A DNA stretch of 11,479 nucleotides from Methanobrevibacter sp. (GCA_017652345.1 JAGCBE010000079.1:1-11479), one strand, 5' to 3'; numbered from the stretch's first letter, positions 1 to 9,838 are shown. The notes: generated by a model from the sequence alone, not told the origin. A program made the numbers and translations.

Positions 1-3000
1 AGCTTCTTTTTGCTTCATCCTATTTTGCCAGTTCAGTCATTCGATTAGAGCCTTTACCTGATCATCTACTGCTTTATTGAAATCACTGATAGCTTTTTCT
101 CCCCATTTTTTAGGTAGTTTGATTTCTTCTTGCTCAGTAATTGTCTTCCATTCCTCATCACTAAATCCGTATCTATTTTTGATTTCTTCTTCAGTCAAGA
201 ATGGATATTTCTCAAATCGTTGCATATCTACCAATCTCTGAAATGCTTTCATTCTTACCATTCTCTTGTATTCTTCCTGCTTCTTCTTTGCAAATTCTTC
301 TTGCTTCTCTTTCTTCCTCCTTTCCTTTTCTGCTTTCTCATTTTCCTTATATCTCTCCAATGCTCTTACTTCATTAGTCACATCTTTGAGCTCTACTTTA
401 GTTTTAGTTTTTCAGCTATTTATCTTCTCCATTACGCTCTTAAATTTTTTAGGATCTTTAGCTTTATCTATTCTTCCTTTTTGTCATTCTGGAGTTTTCC
501 ATTCTATTACTCTATCAGTTGGCTCAAATATTTCATCAAATTTTCATGCACTTAGCAGTTTCTCTAGTTTGATATCAGGATTATCTATCTTTATTTCCTT
601 AGCTTCTCGATTACCATTTTTATCTTTTTTGTAGAGTTTCAATTTATTTTCTATATCTTCCTTTCCTAGCATCTCCCATTCAGCTTCTTTCTCAAATGCT
701 CTTTGATTATCTTCATATGTTGCATCTTCAAATTTTAGTCAGGGATACATGTAGTCAAATATTTCCTTTACTAGATTTTCTCTTTCCTTTTCCACTTCTG
801 CTTGCTGTCTGTCCCTTACTTCTTTACTTACATTTTTTCAGAATTTTTTTCATACGTTCTGTTCTTTCTCCATGAGCTTTATAGCTTTGAGCTGTAGCTC
901 TAGTAGTTTTGGATCGTTCTGAGCATCAGATAGAGATTTCATTTTTTCATCATATATCTCTTGCTCTTTGTCTGCTCGGTCACTCAATCCTTTCATAAAT
1001 TCCTCAAATGTTTTCTGATCATCTTTGTAGTTCTGATTATTATATCTCATCCATGCATTATAGAATGGATTTCCTTTTTCGTTCTCTTTATCTTCTTCTA
1101 TCTGTTCTTCTCTAGTATTTTCTCAGAATATGCTTGGATCAAATTCGCTATTATCTCAGAATTTTATTCGTTTAGGATTTCCATTTTCGTCGTATTCGTA
1201 CTCTACTTTCTGATATTTTTCATGATTTTTTATTTCTAGATCATCATCGTTAAAGATTACATATGCTTCTCAATCTACTCATCCATAATAGTGAATACCT
1301 TTATAACCCATACGATTCAATATATGAGAGAATAACTTTGGATTTGTTATATCTTCCCATATCAGTTGTTTCCATGTATTGTTAGGATTTGTCAGAGTTA
1401 TCTCATCATCTCATTTTTTTACTGTATAATTTCAGTATCCATTTTCTACTTCTCGCCCATCTTTTTCAAATCGTTTCAGCATTCTATTAAAAGCTCTTAC
1501 TCCGATTCTATTTTCTTCTTCTATATAATTCTTTCCAGTTGGAGTGTTTGCTTTCACTGGATCAGGTATTTCTACTTCGTAAAAATTTCTTCTATTATTC
1601 AATTCTCTTACTATTACATCTTCAGGATTTAAGTCTTCTATAAATTCTAATGCATCTTCAAATTCTTTCAATGATTTTTTTCTGTCTTCTTGTAATTTTT
1701 CTAAATCCACACCATCTACTCATACAGGTATAGTTTTATCTTCTATTAGTTTTTTATAATAATCTACCGTGTCTTGATATTCTTTTTTGATTTGATTTAT
1801 CGCATTATCTATCTCTGTATCAAAATCATAATATCAGAATGAAAAGAAGCTATACAAATCTCTATATAATGTCCTCAGAGCATATGGTATATCCCATACG
1901 TCTTCAGTCCTTGTCATTGTTTTTCATTTTATTTCTACCTCATTTTTTCTAAATGGCTCTTGTGCATATCTTCTAGCCGTTTCAGGATCTACAGCTACAT
2001 AATGTCATCGACCATGTGCTTGAGCTCATTCTCATTCTCACATATGGCTAGAGTCAAATCTATCGAACTCATTAGGACTTCAGTGGTATACTCTTTGATA
2101 TCTGATATCATCATTGTTAGCATCATATGTACCTACGTTATCTGTTGCACTCTTTATCTGGTTTGGCTCAAATACCATATATTCATCTCATTTTACTATA
2201 TCATTTATTCCCATTTCTGTATCTCTCACTATTACTCAGTCGTATCATTTCTTTTTTAACATTTCACTTACACGAGCATCATCTCATAGAGATTCTCTAA
2301 TAGCTTTACCTATAGCTCACTTACCATCTCATCCATAATACTTATACCATGTTTCTGCATCCTTTCAGCTTATTCCCAATTCCTTTAAATATTTTTTCAC
2401 TGATTCTATATTATTGACATCCTCTATTACAAATGGATTCTCCATCTTTAGATATGTCTTTTTTGATTTTCAATACTCTTTTATAGGTTTGTTAGAAAAA
2501 TAGAATCAATCTCCAAAAGATATTCCATGTTCTCATATATTACTCCTATCAAATATATTAAAATTCTTCATTGTGGCATGATATACCACCAATGGATTTC
2601 AGTTTTCGTCTACTACTTTACTATTTCCAAATCGTTTCTTAAATGCTTCTGACTCAATATCTCATGCTCTCTGAAATTTTACATCTTTTCTATCAGCTAC
2701 TTCATTTATTACATTCATTCTATCTCATGGCTTATATCAGAATATTTCTATTTCATCTCATATCAAATCTCTTACTTCTGCTACTTTATCTTCTGGTACT
2801 ACTACAGCACTAAATTCGCCAAATCCTACTCATCTTTTTATTTTAGCTTCTACATAAGATTTTGGTAGTTTTAGAGCTTCCATCACTATATCTTTCAATT
2901 CTTGGACTTGTTTTTCTGTGACTTCGATATCAAAATCAGCTAGTTCTGCTACGATATCTTTATTAGATTTTCTAATATTTTCTGAAAAAATAGCCATTCC

Positions 3001-6000
3001 CTCACGTCATTCTAGTATATCCCATCATAGATCAGTATATTTATCACTTAGAGCATCATACTCTTTATCTAATCACTCTCTATTTCCTATTTTTCATCTC
3101 ACATTTTCTAGATCTTTTACATCATCAGACATTCTCGCCATTGCTTCACTCAAATTTCATTGAAACATAGCACTTTCTTCTCCCACATCTCATTTATTAA
3201 ACATATCATTTAGTATGTTTTTCATAGTATATGGTTGGTATATTCTATCTCACATTTCAGTAAATCACTTGAAAAGCGTCTTATTTATATATGGAGCTAT
3301 CTCTTTTGCTAAATTAGGATACATTCTTTCCCAGTGACTTTGTGAATATCATGTAACATAATCGTATAGCTCTCACATTTCCATTCAGACTTTTTTAGCA
3401 ATTTCTTCCTGTTTTTCTCTATTTACATTATCTTTCCATTCTAGAGTTGGTTGTGGTACTCTTGGAGTATAGAGATCTGTTTCTCATACTATTACATCCT
3501 TAGACGGATTTACTAAATCCTTATTTGCAATAAATGATATTTCTCAGTAATTCTCAAAAGGTATTCAGCTTTTAGTAATTCCAATACTAGGAGCTACTAA
3601 TCATCATAGATCTTTTGCTTTTGCTAATTTTTCTAATGAAATATTATGCAATGCAATCATCTTATCATCTTCTCTCTCTACACTTTGATATTTACCTCAT
3701 TCTTCAGCAAAATTTCTGTCAATCCATCTTACTGCATCTCTCACATTCATAAAAGTATCACTCTTTAGAGTTCTTCATGTTTTTGGATCAGTAATATCTA
3801 CATATACTTCTTTGATAGGTTCATCTGCAAATCTCATCAATCATTCTCTTTGAGATGGCATGAGTTCATATACTGTATCTATATTCATGTATCCATCATT
3901 ATAATTTACTCTTACCAGTCCAGTTTCTGCTTGTAATGCTACCAGTCCATCAGTAGCATTATTAAATTCTATATCAGTATCATCAAATGCAGTTTGTGCT
4001 ATTTCTCTATGATCAGTATCTCTATAATTTCCATATCCTCACATGTTTCCATTTATCCATCTTCATTTATTATCTATAAATGCTACTCTTGTTGGATTGT
4101 CAGTTGTACCGTATTCATCAAGAATTAATTTTTCCATCTGCTCAATTCTCTCCAATGGTTTTAATTCATACACGCTTTCGTCTGCTATTTGATAAGAAGC
4201 ATCTTTTTTACTCCAATTTTTTGGAGATTTTTTAGAAGTATTCTCCTCTTTCTTCTGCATTTTTTCTGCATTCTTCTGATACTGCTTAAATCTCTCCCTC
4301 ATCCTTTCCTTTGCTTTATTTATTCTCTCATTTCTATCTATCTTTCATTGCAAATCTTCTATTCCCTCAGATTCGATTATATCTGTAAAGATTTCATCCA
4401 ACTGATTTCTCCATTTTCCCATTCCATTAATAAAACTCCTTACTCTCTTAAAGAAAATTTTGATTTTTCCCCATGTACTCTTTGGAGCTCATTCTATCTT
4501 ACCAGTTCTGAAAAAATTTGAGAAGCTATCAGCTAGCCATTCTTCAGCTTTACTAGCACTCCATCCCTCAGATTTCATTACCTGAGATATTAGATATGTT
4601 TTAGTTTCAGGATCTATCATATCAAAAATTGCATGAAGCAATTCATGTGGAGCAGTACTCTCTTTTATCTGCTCAGATAGAGTCAATAACTGATCTATAT
4701 ATTTTCAGTATGCATATCATTTTCTTTTTCAGTTCTCCAAAATTTCTATCATTCACTCGATTACTTCTACTTTGATTCCATATTTTTCTGCAAGTTCTTT
4801 TACAGTTTTTTTATTCAGTTTATTTCTGAGATTTACTCACTCTTTTCATGAAATATTTTTTTCATTCTTTCCAGCTACTCATGGAGTATAGTCTTTATCT
4901 TCATATTTGAGCTGAAATTTTACATCTTCTGCTGGAGTAGTTGGAGTATTAGATTCTCTTGACGATACTACATAATAAAAATCAGCATTATCTGTATTAG
5001 TAGCTCAGTTATTTGGTTTTATTGCCACAATTATCTTTTTGTTAGAACCACCTATATCTAATAACATATATGGACGTTTATTTTTATTCTTTCATGTCAA
5101 TTCCGTTTCTCGTTTTTGTCAGCTAGGATTGTTTATAGCTTCTAGTAATGTATTAATATTAAATTTTCAATGTGTTTCAAAAATATGCCTTAACGTCCAT
5201 TTTGACATCTTTACTTCTTTTCATTTTATAGTATGTCAAATAATTTCAGTATCTTTTCTGCTTACTTTAGGATCTGATAATTTTTGTATCAATCTTTGGA
5301 AATTCCTAAAATATTCTTCATATTCAGGATTATATGGAGTATTATCACTTAGTTGTGTAAACTGGTCTTTTGTTCATGCTTTACTTCAAGCATATATTTT
5401 ATTTCAATTATAATTAATATAATCTCAGTTTTCATCAGTACTGAAAAACGTTGAATCGGTGACAGGAGAATTAGCTTCTCCATTAGATCCAACGCTTTCC
5501 TCGTCGAGGGTATTAACGGTCTTCTCTGTCGCCATTTCAGACGATGCCTTACTCCCTCATACATTTCTTCACTCAGTATAGTCATTTGTATCAGAAAGTC
5601 AAGCGTTTTCTCACGCTTGTGCCTGAAATTTTTCATTAGCTCTTTGCCTCATTTTCTCTTTTTGTTGCTCTATTCTTTGAGCTTTTCTCTGTTCTCACTG
5701 CAAAACATAATCTAGAGCTTCTAGATCAGTTTTCATATCTATTTTTTTATTATTTTCCACATCTTGTGCTATTTTTCCTCATGCTCATAGAGTAGATCAT
5801 GGAGCTCATATAATTCCTCCTGCAATTATACTATCCAATACTCACTCAAATAAATCTCTATTTTCGTCTACAGTTTTTATTAGAGCATTTGTCACTAATT
5901 CCTGTAATCATTCAGTACTTCATTCTCATACTATTCATTTTCATAAATCCAATAATCCTCTACCAATTATTTGTTTCGTAGTTTTCTTAGTTATTTCTTT

Positions 6001-7029
6001 AGTAATATTCTTTTTTAGAGGTTTTAATAATCATTTTAACTGTGTAAATTCTCATACTATTTCCAATACTCAGTTTATATTTCATGCAGTTTGTCAGATT
6101 GATGTAGCTTGTTCTCTACTTGCTCCTAATTTCAATGCTTCATCGTATGCTTCCTGATCTTCTACTGCTTTAGATGGTAAAAATCATACTCATGCAAGTA
6201 CTGCTGGATTTTTAGTCAATATTCATGCTACCATTCATGGAAGCATTGGAAGTATGCTTGTAGAAAATGCTTGTTTGATTCAGTATTTAGCATTATTCCA
6301 ATCTCATTCTTTCAGACTTGTAAACAATCATTTCTCAGCATATTTTTGAGCTATTTCCTGATCAATATTATTTTCTACCCATTTATCAAATGATTTATTT
6401 ATTTTATCTTCATATTGGTAGTAGTTATTCCACATATCATTTATTTTTTCCTGTGATACTGGACTTCACATATTATTTAGAAAATATTTATATAATATTC
6501 ATCAAGGTATATATTGAGATAGATATTTTCATGGATTTTCTACAAAATCCATTCCTTTTCTATAACTAAATTTTTTGATATCATTCCATGTTTGTTTTAC
6601 TCCCTGCTGTAATATAGGTAATGTTTGAGAACTATATCTTTCATTCTCTATTTTTTCATTCCAGCTTTGCTTATCTACTCCATTATTATCAGCTCGTATA
6701 TTAGCTTTTCTCTGTTGCTCTTTAGTAGTCCCAGTAATTACTGCATCAGTATTTTCTGGTTTAGTAGTAATTCATGGAAGCTGGATATTGCTTTGAATTT
6801 TACCACTTTGTATTCCACTAATAAAATCATTTGTAGGAGCTACTTTATTATTTACTCCACTTATTCATGGTAAAAAAACTCCAGAACTTTGCACTCCTGA
6901 AGTATCACTCGCTCATGTAGACTGTGTAGATCATTGCGTTTGTGTGGCTCATTGGTTACCTATTCTCGCTCCCAATCTTCCACCACTTTGTAAAGAAAAT
7001 CTTTTCCCTTGTGTTTGGTCTTCTGCCAT
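1..7029 (-). CDS. Giant multidomain phage polyvalent protein (3' end beyond window)
   Basis: This frame is open for 2343 codons when TGA is read as Gly. It starts at ATG 7029-7027 and has no TAA or TAG down to base 1, so the C terminus is missing. Roughly a hundred in-frame TGA codons are present. Visible parts, by residue: Gln/Gly/Ser/Thr-rich leader (1-60); helical Gly-rich, partly hydrophobic segment (264-423); possible BECR-type nuclease (about 584-694); zincin with HELLH (795-799); Lys/Glu-rich linker (884-924); conserved polyvalent blocks (984-1415); two ART-like domains (about 1459-1640 and 1643-1934); charged, probably coiled-coil tail (about 1950 onward). This order resembles the large phage polyvalent proteins described by Aravind and colleagues, which are proposed to be delivered with phage DNA or to act early against host functions. 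That role is inferred here. The gene follows the terminase gene, separated from it by a terminator and a candidate promoter. Confidence 0.93.
1228..2103 (-). other. ADP-ribosyltransferase-like domain 2
   Basis: Residues 1643-1934 of the giant protein, immediately after domain 1. VYHGSPNEFDRFD gives the YHGS motif with His1649. Then come MGEGEGAQAHGRGHYVAV and TARRYA, matching the 'GxGeGaqa.G.GlYf....A..Y' pattern of ART-like domains. Further on are YEVEIPDPVKANTPTGKNY, IEEEN, and a final GYKGIHYYGGVDGEAYVIFN (1908-1927), which resembles the 'GikGirY.dg..dg..nyViFdd' ending of these domains. It differs enough from domain 1 that a recent duplication is unlikely. The insert between the first and last blocks is long. 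Confidence 0.8.
2110..2655 (-). other. ADP-ribosyltransferase-like domain 1 (ART-PolyVal type)
   Basis: Residues 1459-1640 of the giant protein. The entry ESEAFKKRFGNSKVVDENG leads to NPLVVYHAT with His1484, in the place of the usual YHGT motif. GDGFYFSNKPIKEY follows (1506-1519), as in the 'GxgfyFs....A..Y' element. The end is GYDGVIVRD, EYMVF and NQIKSATDNVGTYD. Gln1624 probably occupies the third catalytic position. Several of these glycines are TGA-encoded, including G of DENG and both of GYDG, which also supports the recoding. Such domains are expected to modify proteins or nucleic acids using NAD+; the target is unknown. Ala replaces the usual Gly in YHGT, so activity may be altered. 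Confidence 0.82.
2785..4080 (-). other. Conserved polyvalent-protein blocks of unknown activity
   Basis: Residues 984-1415 of the giant protein. Several blocks match, by eye, patterns that recur together in large phage and mobile-element polyvalent proteins. They are a DHREI element (1006-1010), MIALHNISLEKLAKAKDLGG (1124-1143) followed by APSIGI and YGEISFIANKDLVNP, and then YTPRVP. YQPYTMKNIL (1264 onward) comes next, and finally YVEAKIKRGVGFGEF followed by SAVVVPED (1392-1414). The last resembles the 'YxEAKpqRaVg..EF..AVvP' signature that commonly precedes an ART domain. I know no biochemical activity for these blocks. They may be peptidase-, scaffold- or ART-associated domains. Confidence 0.6.
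4390..4800 (-). other. Zincin-like metallopeptidase domain (MPTase-PolyVal type)
   Basis: Residues 744-880 of the giant protein. TAPHELLHAIFD gives the zinc-binding HExxH motif at residues 795-799 (H795, E796, H799). About 30 residues later AEEWLADSF offers E829/E830 as a third zinc ligand and a conserved Asp834. This is the usual arrangement in the zincin-like domains of phage and plasmid polyvalent proteins. The preceding GYAYGKYIDQLLTLS resembles the strand before the active-site helix. A hydrophobic helix (FFKRVRSFINGM) follows, as in relatives. The substrate is unknown: it could be self-processing, other ejected proteins, or a host target. Confidence 0.8.
4948..5280 (-). other. Possible phage BECR (barnase/EndoU/RelE-like) nuclease domain
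   Basis: Residues 584-694 of the giant protein. A helical start is followed by an IIGHTIKG strand, then a WTLRHIFETHGKF element with His615 and His620, and a helix ending in NNP. Strands YMLLDIGG, KKIIVAIKP and FYYVVSSRE follow. A helix carrying H..(x3-4)..H followed by a short antiparallel sheet is the general pattern of the phage PBECR domains found in polyvalent proteins. I recognise the pattern but not a specific subfamily, and catalysis is inferred. A structural prediction could show a different fold. Confidence 0.45.
5761..6240 (-). other. Gly-rich, partly hydrophobic helical segment of the giant protein
   Basis: Residues 264-423 of the giant protein. The segment begins with a hydrophobic stretch (PGMVAGILTKNPAVLAGVGF) and contains an amphipathic middle. 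It ends with GEGSTEGLQELVTNAL and then GGIIGAPGSTLGAGG. Similar '(E)G.tE.lQE....A' plus Gly-rich stretches recur in large ejected virion and polyvalent phage proteins, usually N-terminal to the enzymatic domains. I infer membrane or virion association. No clear transmembrane helix of more than 20 uncharged residues is seen. Confidence 0.45.
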
Positions 7030-7036
7030 CGTTATT

Positions 7037-7065
7037 ATTGTAGGATATAAAAGTTGCCCTGACTA
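7037..7065 (-). promoter_or_regulatory. Candidate promoter of the giant gene, leaderless start
   Basis: On the minus strand TAGTCA (7065-7060) and TACAAT (7042-7037) are separated by 17 bases, fair matches to -35 and -10 boxes. Only seven bases (7036-7030) separate the -10 box from the ATG at 7029, so transcription would begin at or next to the start codon. No Shine-Dalgarno sequence is present between box and ATG. It lies just after the terminase terminator, where a new transcription unit would be expected. Confidence 0.45.
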
Positions 7066-7122
7066 TGCAGGATACTCTCACAGTATTTTTCGCCTTATAT
7101 CCAGTTTTTCTCCAAAATCAAA

Positions 7123-7162
7123 AATTACCAATTTCGAGATATTTTATCTCTAGTTGGTAATT
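7123..7162 (-). terminator. Hairpin terminator after the terminase gene
   Basis: A nested inverted repeat has an outer 9-bp arm AATTACCAA / TTGGTAATT (7123-7131 with 7154-7162). The inner 6-bp arm is GAGATA / TATCTC (7136-7141 with 7145-7150), with a 3-base loop. On the minus strand the stem begins five bases after the terminase TAG and runs into a T-rich tract (TTTTTGATTTT), as in Rho-independent terminators. The stem is AT-rich, so read-through into the giant gene is possible. Confidence 0.65.
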
Positions 7163-7167
7163 CCTTA

Positions 7168-8850
7168 CTATAATATTCCTTGTATCGTAGGAGTGATTCA
7201 TTTTGATACTGTCACTCAGTATCATGGAAATCTTGTAATGAGATTATCTATCAGATATTCCAATGCAGTTCTGAAATGTGAAAACTCATTATGCACTGGT
7301 TTAGTTCATCATGTAGTCGCCTGAGAATTATCTGGCTTCTGTGGATACTTTGACTGCTCAATTGCTGTAATGAAATCATATAGCGTTTTCTCTACATGGA
7401 TATTTCATAGTTCTAGAGTAGTTTCCCTTATTCTTTCTTCTATTGTACTTTTCCTTGTGGTATATACTTCTATTCCCACTCTACGCAGTTCTCATCTAAT
7501 TGTTTTATTTTGTGAGATTACATTCCTGTTATCGATATTGTACGGATCTCAGAAATGTTCTGTATATTTATACAGTCTTGTCCTATCCATTACTTCCCAG
7601 TCTTTATCATCATATTTCCAGTTATTTTCATAGATAGGTCTTCAGAGTATCAGTCAGCAGAATGATAATAAGTCCCAGTTGCTTCTTTGTATTGCATCGA
7701 ATATATACATTTGCCTTTGTCTGAGATCTACATTCATCATTACTACTGCCAGCATATCCAGTCCAAAATCCCATCCAGTATATACTGGTAAATTTGCTCT
7801 ATATGGTACGTCTTCAATTTTTATCATCTGATGAAATAATGGATAAACTGCTCATGTCACACTGGTTTCATAACTGATATCTACTTCCTTTGCTAGATCT
7901 ATACTTGTACGTTCTACCTTTTGCAATTCATATCGTGCATTCGTTTTTAGTGGATGCTGGTTTCGTAATAGTCTGATTTTATTTATCAGCAAATGTGCAT
8001 AATCTTTATGGTTAGTCATTACCTTTCCGTATACATTATCTACTCATTCAGGAGTTCCTCAGAATATTCTACAGTTTGTAATATCTCTTGACTTTCTGTA
8101 TGCGTCTTTGTCTGTATATTTCCATTTTGAAAACTCATCCATAAATACTACTTTTCTACGTCCTCATACTCAGAAGTTTTGCCCCACATCTCAGTCCATA
8201 GAGCATCCCAATTCCTTGCTTGAAATATTTTCATAGTTGGTTTGTAGATCGTTTGGTTTCATCCACTTTGGTAGTCTATCTAGCATGTATCTGAGCTTCT
8301 CAAATAATGAGTCCATATTCCCTTTATCATCTACATATGTATCCTTGTACGATCATAGTAGACTTGCCCATCATTTGAAAAGAAATCATCGTAGCAGTAT
8401 TCCCAGTATCAGCCAAGAAAATCCCATATCACGACTCTTTTCTATCCACACGTCCGTTTCATTCTCTATGCTTTGTACCACATCCTTTACAAATTTTGTC
8501 TGATATGGATACAGTATAAATGGTAAATGTGGTTCGTCTAGTCTAGGATTGTATGTCCATAGCAAATAATTGAAGAAGAAGCATGGATCTTTTTTGCACT
8601 TGCTTATAATTTCCATCTTCTTCTCATTTCATTCTACGGTATTTTCTTTTGCTTCTATCAGCATCTGAGCTCTTACACGTAGATTATTCAGCTGTACCTG
8701 CTCGATATATTTTTTTCTGCTTACTACACTTGCTTTTTCTTTTTGCTTCAAAAATTGCTTTTTCTCCTCCTGAGATAGAGAATTATCTACAATTTCTCCA
8801 GTTTTATCTTCTGGTATTTCCATTACTTTATCAAGTGTAGTTTCTTCCAT
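7168..8850 (-). CDS. terL: Phage terminase large subunit
   Basis: This gene encodes a 560-residue DNA-packaging motor ATPase and nuclease that acts at the prohead portal. Motifs in order: a degenerate Walker A, EKSRDMGFSW (137-146); LGSYKDTYVDDKGNMDSLFE, typical of phage terminases; Walker B VVFMDEF (234-240, D238/E239); and a GTPEG coupling-type motif. The RNase H-like nuclease follows with YTGWDFGLD (D361), HFGDPY (D435) and HNEFSH with ALEYL (about 520-533). Several glycines in these motifs are TGA codons, the first at residue 75. The ATG at 8850 is chosen because it overlaps the upstream stop as TAATG. A GTG at 8895 in the same frame is the alternative. The gene ends in TAG at 7168, followed by a terminator. 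The length is normal for the family. Confidence 0.93.
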
Positions 8851-8852
8851 TA
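8848..8852 (-). other. TAATG stop-start overlap
   Basis: The TAA of the upstream gene (8852-8850) shares its last A with the ATG of the terminase gene (8850-8848). This favours the 560-residue terminase start and suggests translational coupling. No Shine-Dalgarno sequence precedes the ATG. Confidence 0.7.
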
Positions 8853-9692
8853 TGGTGCTGGTGCTACTTGTGGAGTTAAACGTTGTTTGATTCACTTATT
8901 TAGATCATCAAATGCATAATTCACATATTCTACTTGCCATATATTACTAAATTGTCTGACTTGTCCTGAAATATCTACTCTATTTGATTCGTTTAGATCA
9001 GTTTTATTTCCTATTATTCTATATTCTAGGATATCTCATTTTTTCAGTTCAGAATACAACTGACAGAATCCAGTAATTCGTGGATGCATTTCTCATAATG
9101 TCAGTTTGAATTGTACGCTACATGTTCCACTTGGTTCTGTTCCACTTGTAGTTCATGATAGAGTTTTACTCACATTTCATTGAATATGGTATACACATAG
9201 TGGTATATCTTGTCAGTTACGATTTAGATTTATGTATGTATATACTTCCTTATCAGTTGCATCCAATTGAAGTTCTTCTTTATGCATCAGTCTATATATT
9301 CCATCTTGTAGGATTTCAATTTTTCTGAAATTATTTTGAGCTTGTTCAGGAAATTTCAAGAAGCGTGGTGTCTGCTTCATGTTGCTATCATACTTAAATC
9401 CTACCCATCCTACAAATACGGATTGTTCACTACTTGCAGGTTCTACATGACTTGTCATATAGTTAAATCGGTTTATCTCCAAATGTTTTTCCTTTCTTCA
9501 TACGATTACAGTACTTCACATTTTACCTCAATAATTCTTTTTACTTTCTACAAATGTATCTTCTAGGTTCAGAAATGTATCCATATTCTTCGGATCATTC
9601 TGTACATAGTCTACATCATGTTCGTTTTCATCATACTGCGTATTGTTCCAGTTTAGTATACTACTAAACATTTGCTTAAAATTTTTAGTCAT
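8850..9692 (-). CDS. Beta-rich probable structural protein, possibly C1q/TNF-like jelly roll
   Basis: This is a 280-residue protein with six or so TGA-encoded glycines, starting at the only in-frame ATG after the TAA at 9699. The N-terminal 90 residues are polar and rich in Asn and Asp. The rest is a run of short strands with turns: SVFVGWVGFKYD, FRKIEILQDGIYRLMH, YTYINLNRNGQDIPLCVYHI, TCSVQFKLTL, and LKKGDILEYRII. The 'DGiY', 'iNlNrNG' and 'l.kGD.ley' elements recall the C1q/TNF-like beta-sandwich found in phage head fibres, decoration proteins and baseplate parts. That fold call is an inference from pattern alone. Location directly ahead of the terminase, in one coupled unit, fits a virion gene. 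The C terminus is Pro/Ala-rich (LTPQVAPAPAP). Confidence 0.85.
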
Positions 9693-9721
9693 CTTATCTT
9701 AAAATAAATATAAATGTCTGA

Positions 9722-9838
9722 TTAGTTAGAATAATGTGGCTTATTTGTTAGTCTATAACATCTCTGTAAATACGAGAGCCATCTTTGGTCTACTATGTAT
9801 TTCCAGCTTATATGTTTTCATTCGGTTTTCTTTCTCAT
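9722..9838 (-). CDS. Possible 38-residue protein, weakly supported
   Basis: Between the 127-residue gene and the structural gene lie about 140 bases. The best candidate starts at ATG 9838, one base after the upstream TAA, and ends in TAA at 9722. It gives a basic, aromatic peptide beginning MRKKTEGKHISWKYIVDQRW, with one TGA glycine. It contains CTC, TCG and ACC codons that are scarce in the neighbours, so it may not be real. A competing 22-residue frame begins MKTYKLEIHS at 9821. The remaining bases up to 9692 are AT-rich, with a TATATT that could be a -10 box for the structural gene but no matching -35. Confidence 0.25.

Noticed and set aside
37..381. A separate 114-residue protein starting at GTG 381
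   Set aside because: It is only a TGA-bounded slice of the charged tail of the giant protein. The frame continues on both sides.
130..4521. Plus-strand open frames of 80-140 codons opposite the giant gene
   Set aside because: They are Ser/Phe/Leu-rich mirror images of Glu/Lys/Asn-rich coding sequence on the minus strand, with no recognisable domain.
7072..7086. Small inverted repeat ATACT / AGTAT upstream of the candidate promoter
   Set aside because: Five base pairs with no poly-T tract or other context. Such repeats are expected by chance in AT-rich DNA.
8851..8895. GTG start at 8895 for the terminase
   Set aside because: It would add 15 low-complexity residues overlapping the upstream gene. 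The ATG at 8850 is exactly coupled to that gene's stop.
9756..9821. 22-codon frame beginning MKTYKLEIHS
   Set aside because: Too short to support as a gene, with no neighbour or motif evidence. Mentioned only as an alternative reading of the small gap.
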